The notes under the pieces were generated by a model. The model was not told the DNA's origin. It saw only the letters and a program-made list of their open reading frames with translations, and made no database searches. From Blautia wexlerae DSM 19850 (lineage in GTDB: Bacteria; Bacillota; Clostridia; Lachnospirales; Lachnospiraceae): a DNA stretch of 64,000 bases. The stretch covers positions 909,001 to 973,000 of the forward strand of contig NZ_CP102267.1 of the NCBI RefSeq assembly GCF_025148125.1. Reading direction: 5' to 3'. Below are positions 35,155 to 44,689 of the stretch, piece by piece (positions within the stretch are counted from its first letter, which is position 1; each line of letters begins with the position of its first letter). Both the position numbers and the translations under genes were made by a program.

Positions 35155-36483
35155 ATGGAAGAAGCGCTGATTAAAAGAATACTCCCCCACAGTATAGAGG
35201 CAGAGCAGTCTGTAATCGGCTCAATGATCCTGGACAGAGATGCGATCCTTGTGGCATCTGAGATACTTACCAGTGATGATTTTTATCAGAAACAATATGG
35301 CATCATCTTTGATGCAATGGTGGAATTGTGTAATGAAGGGAAGCCGGTAGATCTGGTGACCCTTCAGAATCGTTTAAAGGAGAAAGAACTCCCGCCGGAT
35401 ATCAGCAGTATGGAATATGTAAGAGATCTGATCTCAGCGGTTCCTACTTCTGCAAATGTGAAGTACTACGCAAAGATCGTCAGTGAGAAAGCAGTCCTTC
35501 GCAGACTTATCAAGGCAAATGAAGAGATTGCCAACACCTGCTATCTGGAGAAGGAGAATACAGAGATTATTCTGGAAGAAGCGGAAAAAAAACTGTTCAA
35601 TATTCTCCAGAGACGCAACAATGAAGAATATGTTCCAATCCAGCAGGTAGTTCTGAATGCCATTAATAACATTGAGAAAGCGTCTAAGCTTAAAGGTTCT
35701 GTAACAGGTATTCCCACAGGCTTTATGGATCTGGATTATAAAACATCCGGTATGCATCCTTCTGATCTGGTGCTGATCGCAGCCCGTCCTTCCATGGGGA
35801 AAACAGCCTTTGTACTGAACATTGCACAGTATATGGCATTCCGAAAGGATGTCACAGTTGCCATATTCAGTCTGGAAATGTCAAAGGAACAGTTGGTGAA
35901 CCGACTTCTGGCAATGGAATCTCATGTAGATTCCCAGAATATGAGAACAGGTAATCTGAAAGACGAGGACTGGACAAAACTGGTAGAAGGAGCAGATATT
36001 ATCGGTAAATCTAATCTGATCATTGATGACACGCCGGGTATTTCCATTGCGGAAATGCGTTCCAAATGCAGGAAATATAAGCTGGAACATAATCTCGGGA
36101 TTATCATGATCGACTATCTGCAGCTGATGAGCGGAAGTGGAAAAAGTGATTCCAGACAGCAGGAAATTTCAGATATTTCCCGTTCTCTGAAAGCTCTTGC
36201 CAGAGAGCTGAATGTGCCGGTGATCGCATTGTCTCAGCTCAGCCGTGCGGTGGAACAGCGTCCGGATCACAGACCAATGCTTTCGGATCTTCGAGAATCC
36301 GGAGCCATTGAACAGGATGCCGATGTGGTAATGTTTATCTACAGAGATGACTATTATCATAAGGATACAGAGAAGAAGGACATTGCAGAGATCATCATTG
36401 CCAAACAGAGAAACGGTCCCATCGGAACAGTAGAACTGGTATGGCTGCCGAGATATACACAGTTTGTGAATATGAAGAAATAA
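35155..36483 (+). CDS. dnaB: Replicative DNA helicase DnaB
   Basis: A 442-residue hexameric helicase. The N-terminal DnaG-interacting domain (LPHSIEAEQSVIGSMI) is followed by the RecA-like motor: Walker A ARPSMGKTAF (about residue 203), IFSLEMSKEQLVNR, Walker B IIMIDYLQLM, and SQLSRAVEQR plus DLRESGAIEQDADVV. GGAGGG precedes the ATG. No intein. Confidence 0.97.
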   Translation: MEEALIKRILPHSIEAEQSVIGSMILDRDAILVASEILTSDDFYQKQYGIIFDAMVELCNEGKPVDLVTLQNRLKEKELPPDISSMEYVRDLISAVPTSANVKYYAKIVSEKAVLRRLIKANEEIANTCYLEKENTEIILEEAEKKLFNILQRRNNEEYVPIQQVVLNAINNIEKASKLKGSVTGIPTGFMDLDYKTSGMHPSDLVLIAARPSMGKTAFVLNIAQYMAFRKDVTVAIFSLEMSKEQLVNRLLAMESHVDSQNMRTGNLKDEDWTKLVEGADIIGKSNLIIDDTPGISIAEMRSKCRKYKLEHNLGIIMIDYLQLMSGSGKSDSRQQEISDISRSLKALARELNVPVIALSQLSRAVEQRPDHRPMLSDLRESGAIEQDADVVMFIYRDDYYHKDTEKKDIAEIIIAKQRNGPIGTVELVWLPRYTQFVNMKK

Positions 36484-36522
36484 TCTATCTCAGAGGAGTT
36501 TGATCTTTGACTTGAATAATAT

Positions 36523-36620
36523 TATAGCAATCCTCTAAAATAATGCATCTTAATCCAGCCCATCAGAGTGTGAAATCCTGCTGAATTGTCTTAAATGCAT
36601 TATTTACGAGGATTGCTATA
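36523..36620. repeat. TATAGCAAT-family inverted repeat, best full copy
   Basis: A 98-bp element with arms TATAGCAATCCTC(TA)AAATAATGCAT and ATGCATTATTT-ACGAGGATTGCTATA around a ~48-base centre. The ends are TATAGC/GCTATA, consistent with insertion at a TA dinucleotide. It lies after dnaB, partly overlapping the region before the operon's terminator. Confidence 0.8.
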
Positions 36621-36631
36621 GAAAAATTTCA

Positions 36632-36680
36632 CAGGGAAACAGTATCAGGGGGAGAATCCGGTACTGTTTCCCTGTTTTTT
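36632..36680 (+). terminator. Terminator of the gdpP-rplI-dnaB unit
   Basis: CAGGGAAACAGTA (36632-36644) pairs with TACTGTTTCCCTG (36662-36674), then six T residues. Confidence 0.88.
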
Positions 36681-36725
36681 GTGTCAAAATAAAGTTTTAT
36701 AGGGAAGTTTGTCAATCGAAACTTC

Positions 36726-36753
36726 TTGCAATCTCGGTATGGCGTTTTATAAT
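36726..36753 (+). promoter_or_regulatory. Promoter of the MerR-family gene
   Basis: TTGCAA (36726-36731), 16-base spacer, TATAAT (36748-36753). The ~130-base leader carries GATATCAGG twice (about 36763 and 36813). Confidence 0.65.
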
Positions 36754-36889
36754 AAATATACATGATATCAGGATTACGACAGCTGTTTTTACAGTGCAGT
36801 GGTTCAATGATATCAGGTGATAGATTGAGTTGTTGATATGCATCAGTGATTTCTGATGAAAAAATGGACTCAAAAGGAGGAGGGGCAGC

Positions 36890-37360
36890 ATGGAGCAGCG
36901 GTATACTGTGACTCAGACCGCAGAAATCCTTGGCGTGAGGGCATCGGTCCTCCGGTACTGGGAGGAAGAACTGGAACTGAGGATATGCAGGAATGAGCAG
37001 GGACATCGTTACTATACAGGAAATGATATTACGCTTCTGGCTAATATAAAGGAACTAAAGAAAAGAGGACTTGCCCTGAGAGCAATCAAAGAACTGGTTC
37101 CAAGAATTTCAAGGATTGCACCCGGGACTACTGCGAGCAAAGTGAAGCTTCTTGAAGATGAACAGCCTGAGAGGGAAAAAATACTTGAATTTCAGAAAAT
37201 CATGGAACGTCTGATCGCTCAGGAGCTACATATGAAAAAAGAGGGAGAAGACCAGTGCCGGGATCTGGATGAAACGATCCGTAACAGACAGCTTGCGAGA
37301 AAAGAGGCTGCTGCAGCACTGGAAAAAAGAAGCAGGAGGATCAGAAGAAAACATTTGTAA
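36890..37360 (+). CDS. MerR-family transcriptional regulator
   Basis: A 156-residue protein with an N-terminal MerR winged helix: YTVTQTAEILGVRASVLRYW (residues about 5-24), then EQGHRYYTGNDITLLANIKE. The C-terminal half is a charged helix without ligand-binding cysteines, so the signal is unknown. AAAGGAGGAGG precedes the ATG. It converges with the ferredoxin gene. Confidence 0.87.
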   Translation: MEQRYTVTQTAEILGVRASVLRYWEEELELRICRNEQGHRYYTGNDITLLANIKELKKRGLALRAIKELVPRISRIAPGTTASKVKLLEDEQPEREKILEFQKIMERLIAQELHMKKEGEDQCRDLDETIRNRQLARKEAAAALEKRSRRIRRKHL

Positions 37361-37375
37361 AAGTTATCCATAAAG

Positions 37376-37418
37376 AAAACAGCTTCGTCTCTGCGGTAAA
37401 CAGAGATGAAGCTGTTTT
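37376..37418. terminator. Bidirectional terminator, MerR gene/ferredoxin
   Basis: AAAACAGCTTCGTCTCTG pairs with CAGAGATGAAGCTGTTTT (one mismatch), flanked by A- and T-runs, between convergent genes. Confidence 0.9.
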
Positions 37419-37429
37419 GAAATCCTGAA

Positions 37430-37633
<204 letters not shown>

Positions 37634-37660
37634 TTAGGCCCCTTTCGGGGTTCTGCATAC

Positions 37661-37689
37661 ATTTTAATATATCTTTGTCTGAATTACAA
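37661..37689 (-). promoter_or_regulatory. Ferredoxin promoter
   Basis: On the minus strand TTGTAA (37684-37689), 17-base spacer, TAAAAT (37661-37666). Confidence 0.75.
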
Positions 37690-37898
37690 GTATAAAATCA
37701 GATACATTATAAAATAATATTAAGTTAGCATTTGCTTACTTTACCTGCAGATTACAAATAGCTGACGGACATGTGAATGTCTGTCCGAGCAGAGAAATTA
37801 TCCTGCCAAAATACAGGCATTTGTATGATGGAAAATAGTCTGTTAATATACAAAAAAAATAAGAGTATCAAAAAGAAAGTGCGTTTTTGCTGAATTTA

Positions 37899-37927
37899 TT
37901 GACAATTCAGACATAAACGGTTATAGT
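37899..37927 (+). promoter_or_regulatory. Promoter of the nucleoside-type ABC operon
   Basis: TTGACA (37899-37904), 17-base spacer, TATAGT (37922-37927): a near-consensus sigma-A promoter. Confidence 0.85.
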
Positions 37928-37942
37928 AAAGATACTTGCAAG

Positions 37943-37973
37943 GAGGCATAACACAGAAAGTTGTGCCTCTTTT
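37943..37973 (+). terminator. Leader terminator/attenuator before the BMP gene
   Basis: GAGGCATAAC (37943-37952) pairs with GTTGTGCCTC (37960-37969) and runs into four T residues. It begins only ~10 bases after the expected transcription start, so most transcripts would end here unless the hairpin is prevented from forming. Confidence 0.65.
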
Positions 37974-38023
37974 GTTCCGTAGCAGGAATCAGAAAACAAA
38001 TAGAAAGAATGGAGGAATGAAGA

Positions 38024-39202
38024 ATGAAGAAAGCATTGGCAATTGGACTTGCAACAGTAATGGCGGTTTCCATGAGTGCACCGGTATTTGCAGAAGATGA
38101 AGGCAAAGGGATTGCAAAAGAGGACCTGAAAGTAGGAGTGATCTATATCGGTGATGAGAATGAAGGTTACACAGCAGCTCATATGAAAGGAATTGATGAG
38201 ATGGAAGAGAAGCTTGGTCTTGACGATTCTCAGATTATTGAGAAAACTCTCATCGGTGAAGATGAAGGATGCTATGATGCGGCAGCAGACCTTGCAGATC
38301 AGGGATGTCAGATCATCTTTGCAAACAGCTTTGGACATGAGACTTATATACTGGAAGCAGCAGGGGAATATCCGGAGGTTCAGTTCTGTCATGCAACAGG
38401 AACACAGGCTGCATCCAGCGGACTTTCCAATATGCATAACTATTTTACAAATATTTACGAAGCACGTTACGTGTCAGGTGTAGTTGCAGGTCTGAAACTG
38501 AATGAAATGATCGAGGACGGCACAGTAAAAGAAGACGCATGCAAGATGGGTTATGTAGGTGCATTCCCATACGCAGAGGTTATCTCCGGTTATACAGCTT
38601 TCTATCTTGGCGCGAAGAGCGTATGCCCGTCTGTAACAATGGAAGTAAAATATACAAACAGCTGGGCAAGCTTTGACCTTGAGAAAGAGTGCGCAGATGC
38701 TCTGATCTCTGACGGCTGTGTACTGATCAGCCAGCATGCAGATACAACAGGTGCTCCTACAGCATGCGAAGCAGCAGGAGTTCCATGTGTAGGTTATAAT
38801 ATTGATATGACATCTGTTGCTCCGAACACAGCACTTACTTCTGCATCTATGGACTGGGGTGTATATTATACATACGCAGTACAGTGTATGCTTGACGGCA
38901 CAGCAATTGATACTGACTGGTGTAAAGGATTTGCGGAAGGTGCAGATAAGATCACAGCTCTCAATGACAAAACTGTAGCAGAGGGTACAGAAGAAAAGGT
39001 CAAAGAAGTGGAAGATGCGCTCATTGATGGTTCCCTTCATGTATTTGATACATCTGCATTTACAGTAGACGGCAAGGAACTTGATACTTATAAGAAGGGT
39101 GATACAGAGTACATTTCTGACGGATACTTCCATGAATCTGAATATGGTTCCGCACCTGCATTTGATATTGCGATTGATGGAATTACATCTATTACAGAAT
39201 AA
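38024..39202 (+). CDS. BMP-family ABC substrate-binding protein
   Basis: A 392-residue periplasmic-binding-type protein of the BMP/PnrA family (VGVIYIGDENEGYTAAHMKG, FANSFGHETYILEAA, YVSGVVAGLKL, GYVGAFPYAEVISGYTAF), which usually bind purine nucleosides. It has a signal peptide (residues 1-23, ending PVFA) but no lipobox cysteine, so it looks secreted rather than lipid-anchored, which is odd for a Gram-positive binding protein. A strong promoter and leader hairpin precede it; a dual-domain ATPase and two permeases follow. Confidence 0.9.
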   Translation: MKKALAIGLATVMAVSMSAPVFAEDEGKGIAKEDLKVGVIYIGDENEGYTAAHMKGIDEMEEKLGLDDSQIIEKTLIGEDEGCYDAAADLADQGCQIIFANSFGHETYILEAAGEYPEVQFCHATGTQAASSGLSNMHNYFTNIYEARYVSGVVAGLKLNEMIEDGTVKEDACKMGYVGAFPYAEVISGYTAFYLGAKSVCPSVTMEVKYTNSWASFDLEKECADALISDGCVLISQHADTTGAPTACEAAGVPCVGYNIDMTSVAPNTALTSASMDWGVYYTYAVQCMLDGTAIDTDWCKGFAEGADKITALNDKTVAEGTEEKVKEVEDALIDGSLHVFDTSAFTVDGKELDTYKKGDTEYISDGYFHESEYGSAPAFDIAIDGITSITE

Positions 39203-39241
39203 GAAAATTGCTGGAGCTGCAAAGCGCGGAGCAATTTACGA

Positions 39242-39276
39242 CAGCAGGGCTGCCCGGGCGGCAGCTCTGCTGTTTT
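39242..39276 (+). terminator. Hairpin after the BMP gene
   Basis: CAGCAGGGCTGCC (39242-39254) pairs with GGCAGCTCTGCTG (39260-39272), then TTTT. Together with an AAAAGAA/TTCTTTT hairpin ~39290-39335 it probably lowers expression of the downstream ATPase and permeases relative to the binding protein. Confidence 0.75.
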
Positions 39277-39456
39277 CATATCGTACGTGCAAAAGAAGTC
39301 TTGAAGTCTTCTGACAGAAGGTTTCTTTTGCTGTATTATGGAGTATACAGGAGAGCAATTCCATAATTCAGAAGTAGGATTAAATGATATCGGCAGTCAA
39401 AGAGACAGGACTTTTACTGTAGATTGGATATCATTAGATAAAAGGAGGAAACGATA

Positions 39457-40992
39457 GTGGGAGAAAACTATGCACTTGAACTTAGAGATATTTCCAAGAG
39501 TTTTGGTTCGGTCCAGGCGAATGATCATGTAGATCTCACACTGAGAAAATCGGAGATTCTTGCAATTCTGGGGGAAAACGGAAGCGGAAAGACAACTCTG
39601 ATGAATATGATCTATGGAATTTATTATCCGGATGAAGGACATATTTTTGTAAATGGAAAAGAAGTAACGATCCGTTCACCGAAAGATTCCTATGAACTGG
39701 GAATCGGTATGGTACATCAGCATTTTAAACTGGTAGATGTACTGACAGCAGCAGAGAATATTGTTCTGGGACTTCCGGGAAAGGGAAAGCTGGACATGAA
39801 GAAGATCACAGAGGATATTCAGAAGCTGGTAGATAAATATGGATTTGAATTGGATCTGTCACAGAAGATCTACGAAATGTCCGTTTCCCAGAAGCAGACA
39901 GTTGAGATCATAAAGATGCTCTACCGCGGTGCAAGGATTTTGATCCTGGATGAGCCGACCGCAGTTCTGACACCACAGGAGTCTGACCGGTTATTCGATA
40001 TTTTGAGAAATATGAGAAAAGATGGATGTTCCATTATGATCATCACGCACAAACTCCAGGAAGTTCTGGCGTTATCAGACCGTGTGGCAATACTCAGAAA
40101 AGGAAAGTATATTGATACAGTAGAAACAGCTCAGACAAATGCACAGAGCCTGTCAGAGATGATGGTAGGCGGCAGAGTAGATCTCAATATCGACCGTCCT
40201 GAACCGGAGAATGTAAAGAAACGATTAGTAGTCAAAGGTCTGAACTGTAAAAATAAAGAAGAGGTAAAAACTCTGGACGATGTTGATTTGACAGTAAATG
40301 CAGGAGAGATTCTGGGTATTGCCGGCATTTCCGGAAGCGGTCAGAAAGAATTTCTGGAGGCAATTGCAGGACTTCAGGCGATAGAGAGCGGTTCGATTAC
40401 CCTGCTTGATGACAATGGAAAAGGAACAGAGCTTGCAGGAATGGATTCTATCTCCATTAATAAAGCAGGGATCAGCCTTGCTTTTGTTCCGGAAGACCGT
40501 ATTGGTATGGGGCTTGTGGGCGATATGGATATGACTGATAATATGATGCTCAGAAGCTATCGCAATGGAAAAAGTCCATTCCTGGATCGAAAAGGTCCAA
40601 AGGCACTGGCATTAAAAATTAAAGAACAGCTTGAAGTCATGACTCCAAGTATTTCTGCACCTGTCCGTCAGATGTCAGGAGGAAATGTACAGAAGGTTCT
40701 GGTAGGAAGAGAAATCGCCCAGAATCCGAAAGTGCTTCTGGTAGCTTTCCCGACTCGAGGGGTGGATGTCAATACCTCCCATGTGATCTACCGTCTTCTG
40801 AATGAACAGAAGAAAAAAGGGGTTGCAGTAGTCTGTGTTATTGAGGATCTTGATGTAGTTCTTGAACTGTGTGACAGGATTGCAGTGTTCTGCGGAGGTA
40901 AAATCAGCGGAATTGAGGATGGAAGAACTGCAACGAAAGAAGAAATCGGGCTTCTTATGACGAAGCATGAAAAAGGAGGGACACAGGCATGA
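39457..40992 (+). CDS. ABC transporter ATPase, two ABC domains (nucleoside-type)
   Basis: A 511-residue protein with two fused ATPase domains, like YufO/NupA and sugar importers. Domain 1: Walker A GENGSGKTT, signature-like MSVSQKQTVE, Walker B ILILDEPTAVLTP. Domain 2: Walker A replaced by GISGSGQKE and signature MSGGNVQKVLVGRE, Walker B-like LLVAFPTRGVDV, so only one site is likely fully active. GTG at 39457 follows AAGGAGG. Its stop overlaps the first permease start (ATGA). Confidence 0.93.
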   Translation: MGENYALELRDISKSFGSVQANDHVDLTLRKSEILAILGENGSGKTTLMNMIYGIYYPDEGHIFVNGKEVTIRSPKDSYELGIGMVHQHFKLVDVLTAAENIVLGLPGKGKLDMKKITEDIQKLVDKYGFELDLSQKIYEMSVSQKQTVEIIKMLYRGARILILDEPTAVLTPQESDRLFDILRNMRKDGCSIMIITHKLQEVLALSDRVAILRKGKYIDTVETAQTNAQSLSEMMVGGRVDLNIDRPEPENVKKRLVVKGLNCKNKEEVKTLDDVDLTVNAGEILGIAGISGSGQKEFLEAIAGLQAIESGSITLLDDNGKGTELAGMDSISINKAGISLAFVPEDRIGMGLVGDMDMTDNMMLRSYRNGKSPFLDRKGPKALALKIKEQLEVMTPSISAPVRQMSGGNVQKVLVGREIAQNPKVLLVAFPTRGVDVNTSHVIYRLLNEQKKKGVAVVCVIEDLDVVLELCDRIAVFCGGKISGIEDGRTATKEEIGLLMTKHEKGGTQA

Positions 40993-42068
40993 AGAAAGAA
41001 CCTTTCTTACAGGTAAGTAAAAGAAGAAACAAAGCCAGATGGCAGGAACGTCTTCTGATCCGTTTCATTGCATTGATCCTTGCACTGATCGTGTGCGGAG
41101 CGGTGATCGTTGCCCTGGTAAAGATGAATCCGGTGGATGTCTATAAGGCAATCTGGGATGGAGCAATGGGTTCGGAACGCCGTCTGTGGCAGACCATACG
41201 AGATACAATGGTACTGCTGTGTATTTCCATTGGTCTGGCACCTGCATTTAAAATGAAATTCTGGAACATCGGTGCAGAAGGTCAGATTCTGATCGGTGGT
41301 GCCTGCTCTGCTGCCGTCATGATCTATGCAGGAGATAAGATGCCTACAGGGTTACTCCTGATCGTAATGTTTGTGGCAAGTGCACTTGGCGGAATGATCT
41401 GGGGAATGATCCCGGCTGTATTTAAAGCAAACTGGAATACAAATGAGACACTGTTTACTCTGATGTTGAATTATGTTGCCATGCAGGTAGTAACTTATTG
41501 TATTGTATTCTGGGAAAATCCGAAAGGTTCCAATACAGTCGGTATCATCAATCAGGCTACAAAAGGCGGATGGCTTCCGGAATTGTTCGGACAGAAATAT
41601 GGCTGGAATGTAGTCATTGTCCTGATTCTGACAGTGGGAATGTTCATTTATCTGAAATACTGTAAGCAGGGCTATGAGATCGCAGTAGTAGGTGAGAGCG
41701 AGAATACTGCCAGATATGCCGGTATCCAGGTGAAAAAGGTTATTATCCGTACAATGGCAATCTCCGGTGCAATCTGTGGTATCGCAGGTTTTGTTATTGT
41801 CAGCGGAGCCAGCCATACGATTTCCACTGCAACAGCAGGCGGTCGTGGATTTACTGCGATCATTGTCGCATGGCTTTCCAAGTTTAATACATTTATTATG
41901 GTTGCAGTTTCCTTTGGCATCGTATTTATGGACCAGGGTGCCGTACAGATTGCAACACAGTATGGACTGAATGAGAATGCTTCCAATGTTCTTCTGGGAA
42001 TCATTCTGTTTTTCCTGATCGGTGCAGAATTCTTTATCAACTACAGAGTAAAGCGTGCAAAGAAATAG
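40989..42068 (+). CDS. ABC permease (nucleoside-type), subunit 1
   Basis: A 359-residue polytopic membrane protein of the BPD_transp_2 family. MKFWNIGAEGQILIGG and YEIAVVGESENTARYAGIQV are the conserved family segments (the EAA-like region), and GGRGFTAIIVAWLSKFN is near the end. It overlaps the ATPase and is followed by the second permease after 12 bases. It carries substrate delivered by the BMP protein. Confidence 0.92.
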   Translation: MKKEPFLQVSKRRNKARWQERLLIRFIALILALIVCGAVIVALVKMNPVDVYKAIWDGAMGSERRLWQTIRDTMVLLCISIGLAPAFKMKFWNIGAEGQILIGGACSAAVMIYAGDKMPTGLLLIVMFVASALGGMIWGMIPAVFKANWNTNETLFTLMLNYVAMQVVTYCIVFWENPKGSNTVGIINQATKGGWLPELFGQKYGWNVVIVLILTVGMFIYLKYCKQGYEIAVVGESENTARYAGIQVKKVIIRTMAISGAICGIAGFVIVSGASHTISTATAGGRGFTAIIVAWLSKFNTFIMVAVSFGIVFMDQGAVQIATQYGLNENASNVLLGIILFFLIGAEFFINYRVKRAKK

Positions 42069-42080
42069 GAGGTAGCGGCA

Positions 42081-43061
42081 ATGAGTGTACTGATAGTTTT
42101 TATTCAAAAAGCAATTGTCCAGGGCATCTGTATTCTGTATGGGGCGCTTGGTGAGATTATGACAGAGAAATCCGGTAACCTGAATCTTGGTATTCCGGGA
42201 ATTATGTATATGGGCGGCATTTCAGGTCTGATGGGAGCTTTCCTCTATGAGAAGGATAATCCTGATCCCAATGCACTTGTGGGTGTACTGATATCGTTTT
42301 TGTGTGCGTTTGCATGTGCTGCGATCGGTGGTCTGATTTACAGTATCCTGACTATCACACTTCGTGTAAATCAGAATGTAACAGGTCTTGCACTTACCAT
42401 TTTTGGTACAGGTTTTGGTAACTTCTTTGGCGGTTCTATTTCCAAGCTTGCAGGCGGTGTAGGACAGATTTCCGTAAAAGTAACAGGAAGTGCCTATACG
42501 GCAAAAATCCCGGGATTGTCTAAGATTCCGGTTATCGGAGGTATTTTATTTAATTATGGTTTCCTTACATATCTCTGTATTATTATAGCAGTCCTGTTAT
42601 CGCTTTTTCTGTTCAAGACAAGAGCGGGATTGAATCTCAGGGCAATCGGTGAAAATCCGGGAACTGCAGATGCAGCAGGTATCAATGTTATCAAATATAA
42701 ATATCTGTCAACCTGTATCGGTGCAGGTCTGGCAGGTCTGGGCGGACTCTATTTCGTAATGGAATATTCAGGAGGAACCTGGACAGACAATGGTTTTGGA
42801 GATCGTGGCTGGCTTGCTGTTGCACTGGTAATCTTTGCATTATGGAAACCACTGAATGCAATCTGGGGAGCATTCCTGTTCGGAGCTCTTTATATTCTGT
42901 ATCTTTATATCCCGGGACTTGGACGAAGCATGCAGGAAGTATTTAAAGCACTGCCTTATGTGGTAACGATTATCGTACTGGTATTCACAAGCTTCCGAAA
43001 GAAAAAGGAACACCAGCCGCCTGCTGCTCTGGGACTTCCGTATTTCAGGGAGGAACGATAA
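42081..43061 (+). CDS. ABC permease (nucleoside-type), subunit 2
   Basis: A 326-residue membrane protein of the same family as its neighbour: ILYGALGEIMTEKSGNLNLG and IPGIMYMGG at the N-terminus, LNLRAIGENPGTADAAGINV in the EAA-like region, and FGDRGWLAVALVIFA. AGGAGG precedes the ATG. It completes a BMP importer with two different permeases. Confidence 0.93.
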   Translation: MSVLIVFIQKAIVQGICILYGALGEIMTEKSGNLNLGIPGIMYMGGISGLMGAFLYEKDNPDPNALVGVLISFLCAFACAAIGGLIYSILTITLRVNQNVTGLALTIFGTGFGNFFGGSISKLAGGVGQISVKVTGSAYTAKIPGLSKIPVIGGILFNYGFLTYLCIIIAVLLSLFLFKTRAGLNLRAIGENPGTADAAGINVIKYKYLSTCIGAGLAGLGGLYFVMEYSGGTWTDNGFGDRGWLAVALVIFALWKPLNAIWGAFLFGALYILYLYIPGLGRSMQEVFKALPYVVTIIVLVFTSFRKKKEHQPPAALGLPYFREER

Positions 43062-43161
43062 AATTAAAAGTTTGCAGTTGATTCCAGAGTAAAATAGTAT
43101 TATAATATCAGAAGCTATAAAAGCTGAGTAGTATGAAGAAAAATTAAGGAGGAAATATACA

Positions 43162-43362
43162 ATGGCTAAAGTATCAAAAGACATGCTGATCGGTCAGCTT
43201 CTTCAGATTGATGCAAATATCGCACCGATTCTTATGAGAGCAGGAATGCATTGCCTTGGATGCCCATCTTCCCAGATGGAATCTCTCGAAGAAGCAGCTA
43301 TGGTTCATGGACTGGATGTTGATGTACTGGTTAACCAGATTAATGATTTTCTTGGAGAATAA
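43162..43362 (+). CDS. DUF1858-domain protein
   Basis: A 66-residue protein with DUF1858: [20 protein letters not shown], then [20 protein letters not shown]. The CLGC pair may be redox-active; the domain is often linked to hybrid-cluster or Fe-S proteins. AAGGAGG precedes the ATG. Function is unproven. Confidence 0.88.
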   Translation: MAKVSKDMLIGQLLQIDANIAPILMRAGMHCLGCPSSQMESLEEAAMVHGLDVDVLVNQINDFLGE

Positions 43363-43390
43363 TCTTTCTGAAAGGTAATCATATGACGGA

Positions 43391-43465
43391 CTATGACAAT
43401 TGTTGAATTGTCATAGACTGACATGTAAAAAGGATGTTCTGAATAAGTTCAGGACATCCTTTTTT
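43391..43465. terminator. Two stacked hairpins ending the DUF1858 and mecA genes
   Basis: First hairpin: CTATGACAATT/AATTGTCATAG (43391-43416), perfect. Second: AAAAAGGATGTTCTG/CAGGACATCCTTTTTT (43427-43465), with A- and T-runs; it can end transcription from both sides. Confidence 0.85.
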
Positions 43466-43543
43466 GAGAAATCTGTAATTTACTATAGTATAAGAAAAGA
43501 GCTTTCAGATGAAAACTGAATGCTCTTTTAATTATGAAAATTA

Positions 43544-44290
43544 TTACAGTTGAATCAGCTGCTGAAGGGCAGAATCGGAAATCAGTTCTCCATGTTCTGT
43601 CAGATAAGCTTCTCCTGAAAGAGAGAAAGCCTTTCCCTGTCCATATTCCGTAAGAATATTACATACCCTGTTAAAATCCTCCGGAGAAAGTGATGACTGG
43701 TGAAGTACCAGTTTGTAAAGCTCATCGGCCGGATCTTTGTACAGGGTGTTTGTACCGGTAAAATAGCCGTTCAGTCCATGGGCGGCCGCAATCACATCGT
43801 CCAGTGTGTCGAACTCATAGAGACGAATAAGATTTACATCAGGAACCTGAGTATCGTCATTTTCCTTTGCTCCGGTATTCTGAGCAGATTTGCCATCTTT
43901 TGTCTGAGTACTCTTCATCTTTGCTTCGTAAAGCTTCTGGAAGATATCAATAATATTGTCTGCACCGTCAAGCTGAAGAGTATCTGTCTTATCATTCCCG
44001 CTGAATGGAGCAAATTTGGAGAAACGGGTATCCAGTTCTTCAGGATCCTCTACTTTGGTAATGATCAGGATGATGCTCTCGGTACTCACCGGGATGGCCT
44101 CGATCATTAATGGAATATTATCTGCCTCAAAACCAAACTGTATCTGTGCCTGCTGCATCATATCGCGGAAAAGTTTCTTGGCTTTCTCAGTGCCGTAAGC
44201 CAGTTCACTGATACGGATCTGATGGTTCTCCAGGTCTTCTCTTGTCAGTGTGCAGCGTATCTGGTTGTCGTTAATCTTTTCTATCTTCAT
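43544..44290 (-). CDS. mecA: Adaptor protein MecA-like
   Basis: A 248-residue adaptor that hands substrates to ClpC/ClpP. The N-terminal domain MKIEKINDNQIRCTLTREDL and the C-terminal ClpC-binding domain (YEFDTLDDVIAAAHGLNGYF, then LVLHQSSLSPEDFNRVCNIL) are separated by a low-complexity linker. ATG 44290 is used rather than 44338, as AGGATG is close upstream and homologues begin MKIE. It is monocistronic. Confidence 0.92.
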   Translation of the reverse strand: MKIEKINDNQIRCTLTREDLENHQIRISELAYGTEKAKKLFRDMMQQAQIQFGFEADNIPLMIEAIPVSTESIILIITKVEDPEELDTRFSKFAPFSGNDKTDTLQLDGADNIIDIFQKLYEAKMKSTQTKDGKSAQNTGAKENDDTQVPDVNLIRLYEFDTLDDVIAAAHGLNGYFTGTNTLYKDPADELYKLVLHQSSLSPEDFNRVCNILTEYGQGKAFSLSGEAYLTEHGELISDSALQQLIQL

Positions 44291-44654
44291 GTTGTCACAT
44301 CCTATTCTGAATAACATTGAATTATCTGGCAGCTTCATAATTGCCTGTGAAAATCCATTAAAAGTGTTTCTGATAATGAAAATTTAACTTTTGAAAGCTG
44401 CGGACAATTACGGATAAATTAAAAGTTACTATTGTTTTTTTGAACAGCAATTTTAAAGGATTGCCATAGATGCGCTGTCTTTGGAAAATTGCTGCAAGTA
44501 ACTTCAAAAATTCTATTGTCTGACTGTGAATTTATAAAATTTTATACACTATATTATATAACACAGAACTGCAAAATGTAAAGATAAGTAATCAACCAAA
44601 ATATTAAATTTTTAGAAACAAAACAGAAAAAAATACATAAATGAAGAAAAACAC

Positions 44655-44682
44655 TTGCATCTGTTTACCAGATGGATATAAT
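44655..44682 (+). promoter_or_regulatory. Promoter of the long-leader small gene
   Basis: TTGCAT (44655-44660), 16-base spacer, TATAAT (44677-44682). About 265 bases separate the expected start from the next coding region. The 44291-44650 stretch upstream holds only AT-rich DNA and a weak TATAGCAAT-like fragment near 44443-44469. Confidence 0.65.
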
Positions 44683-44689
44683 GAAAACA

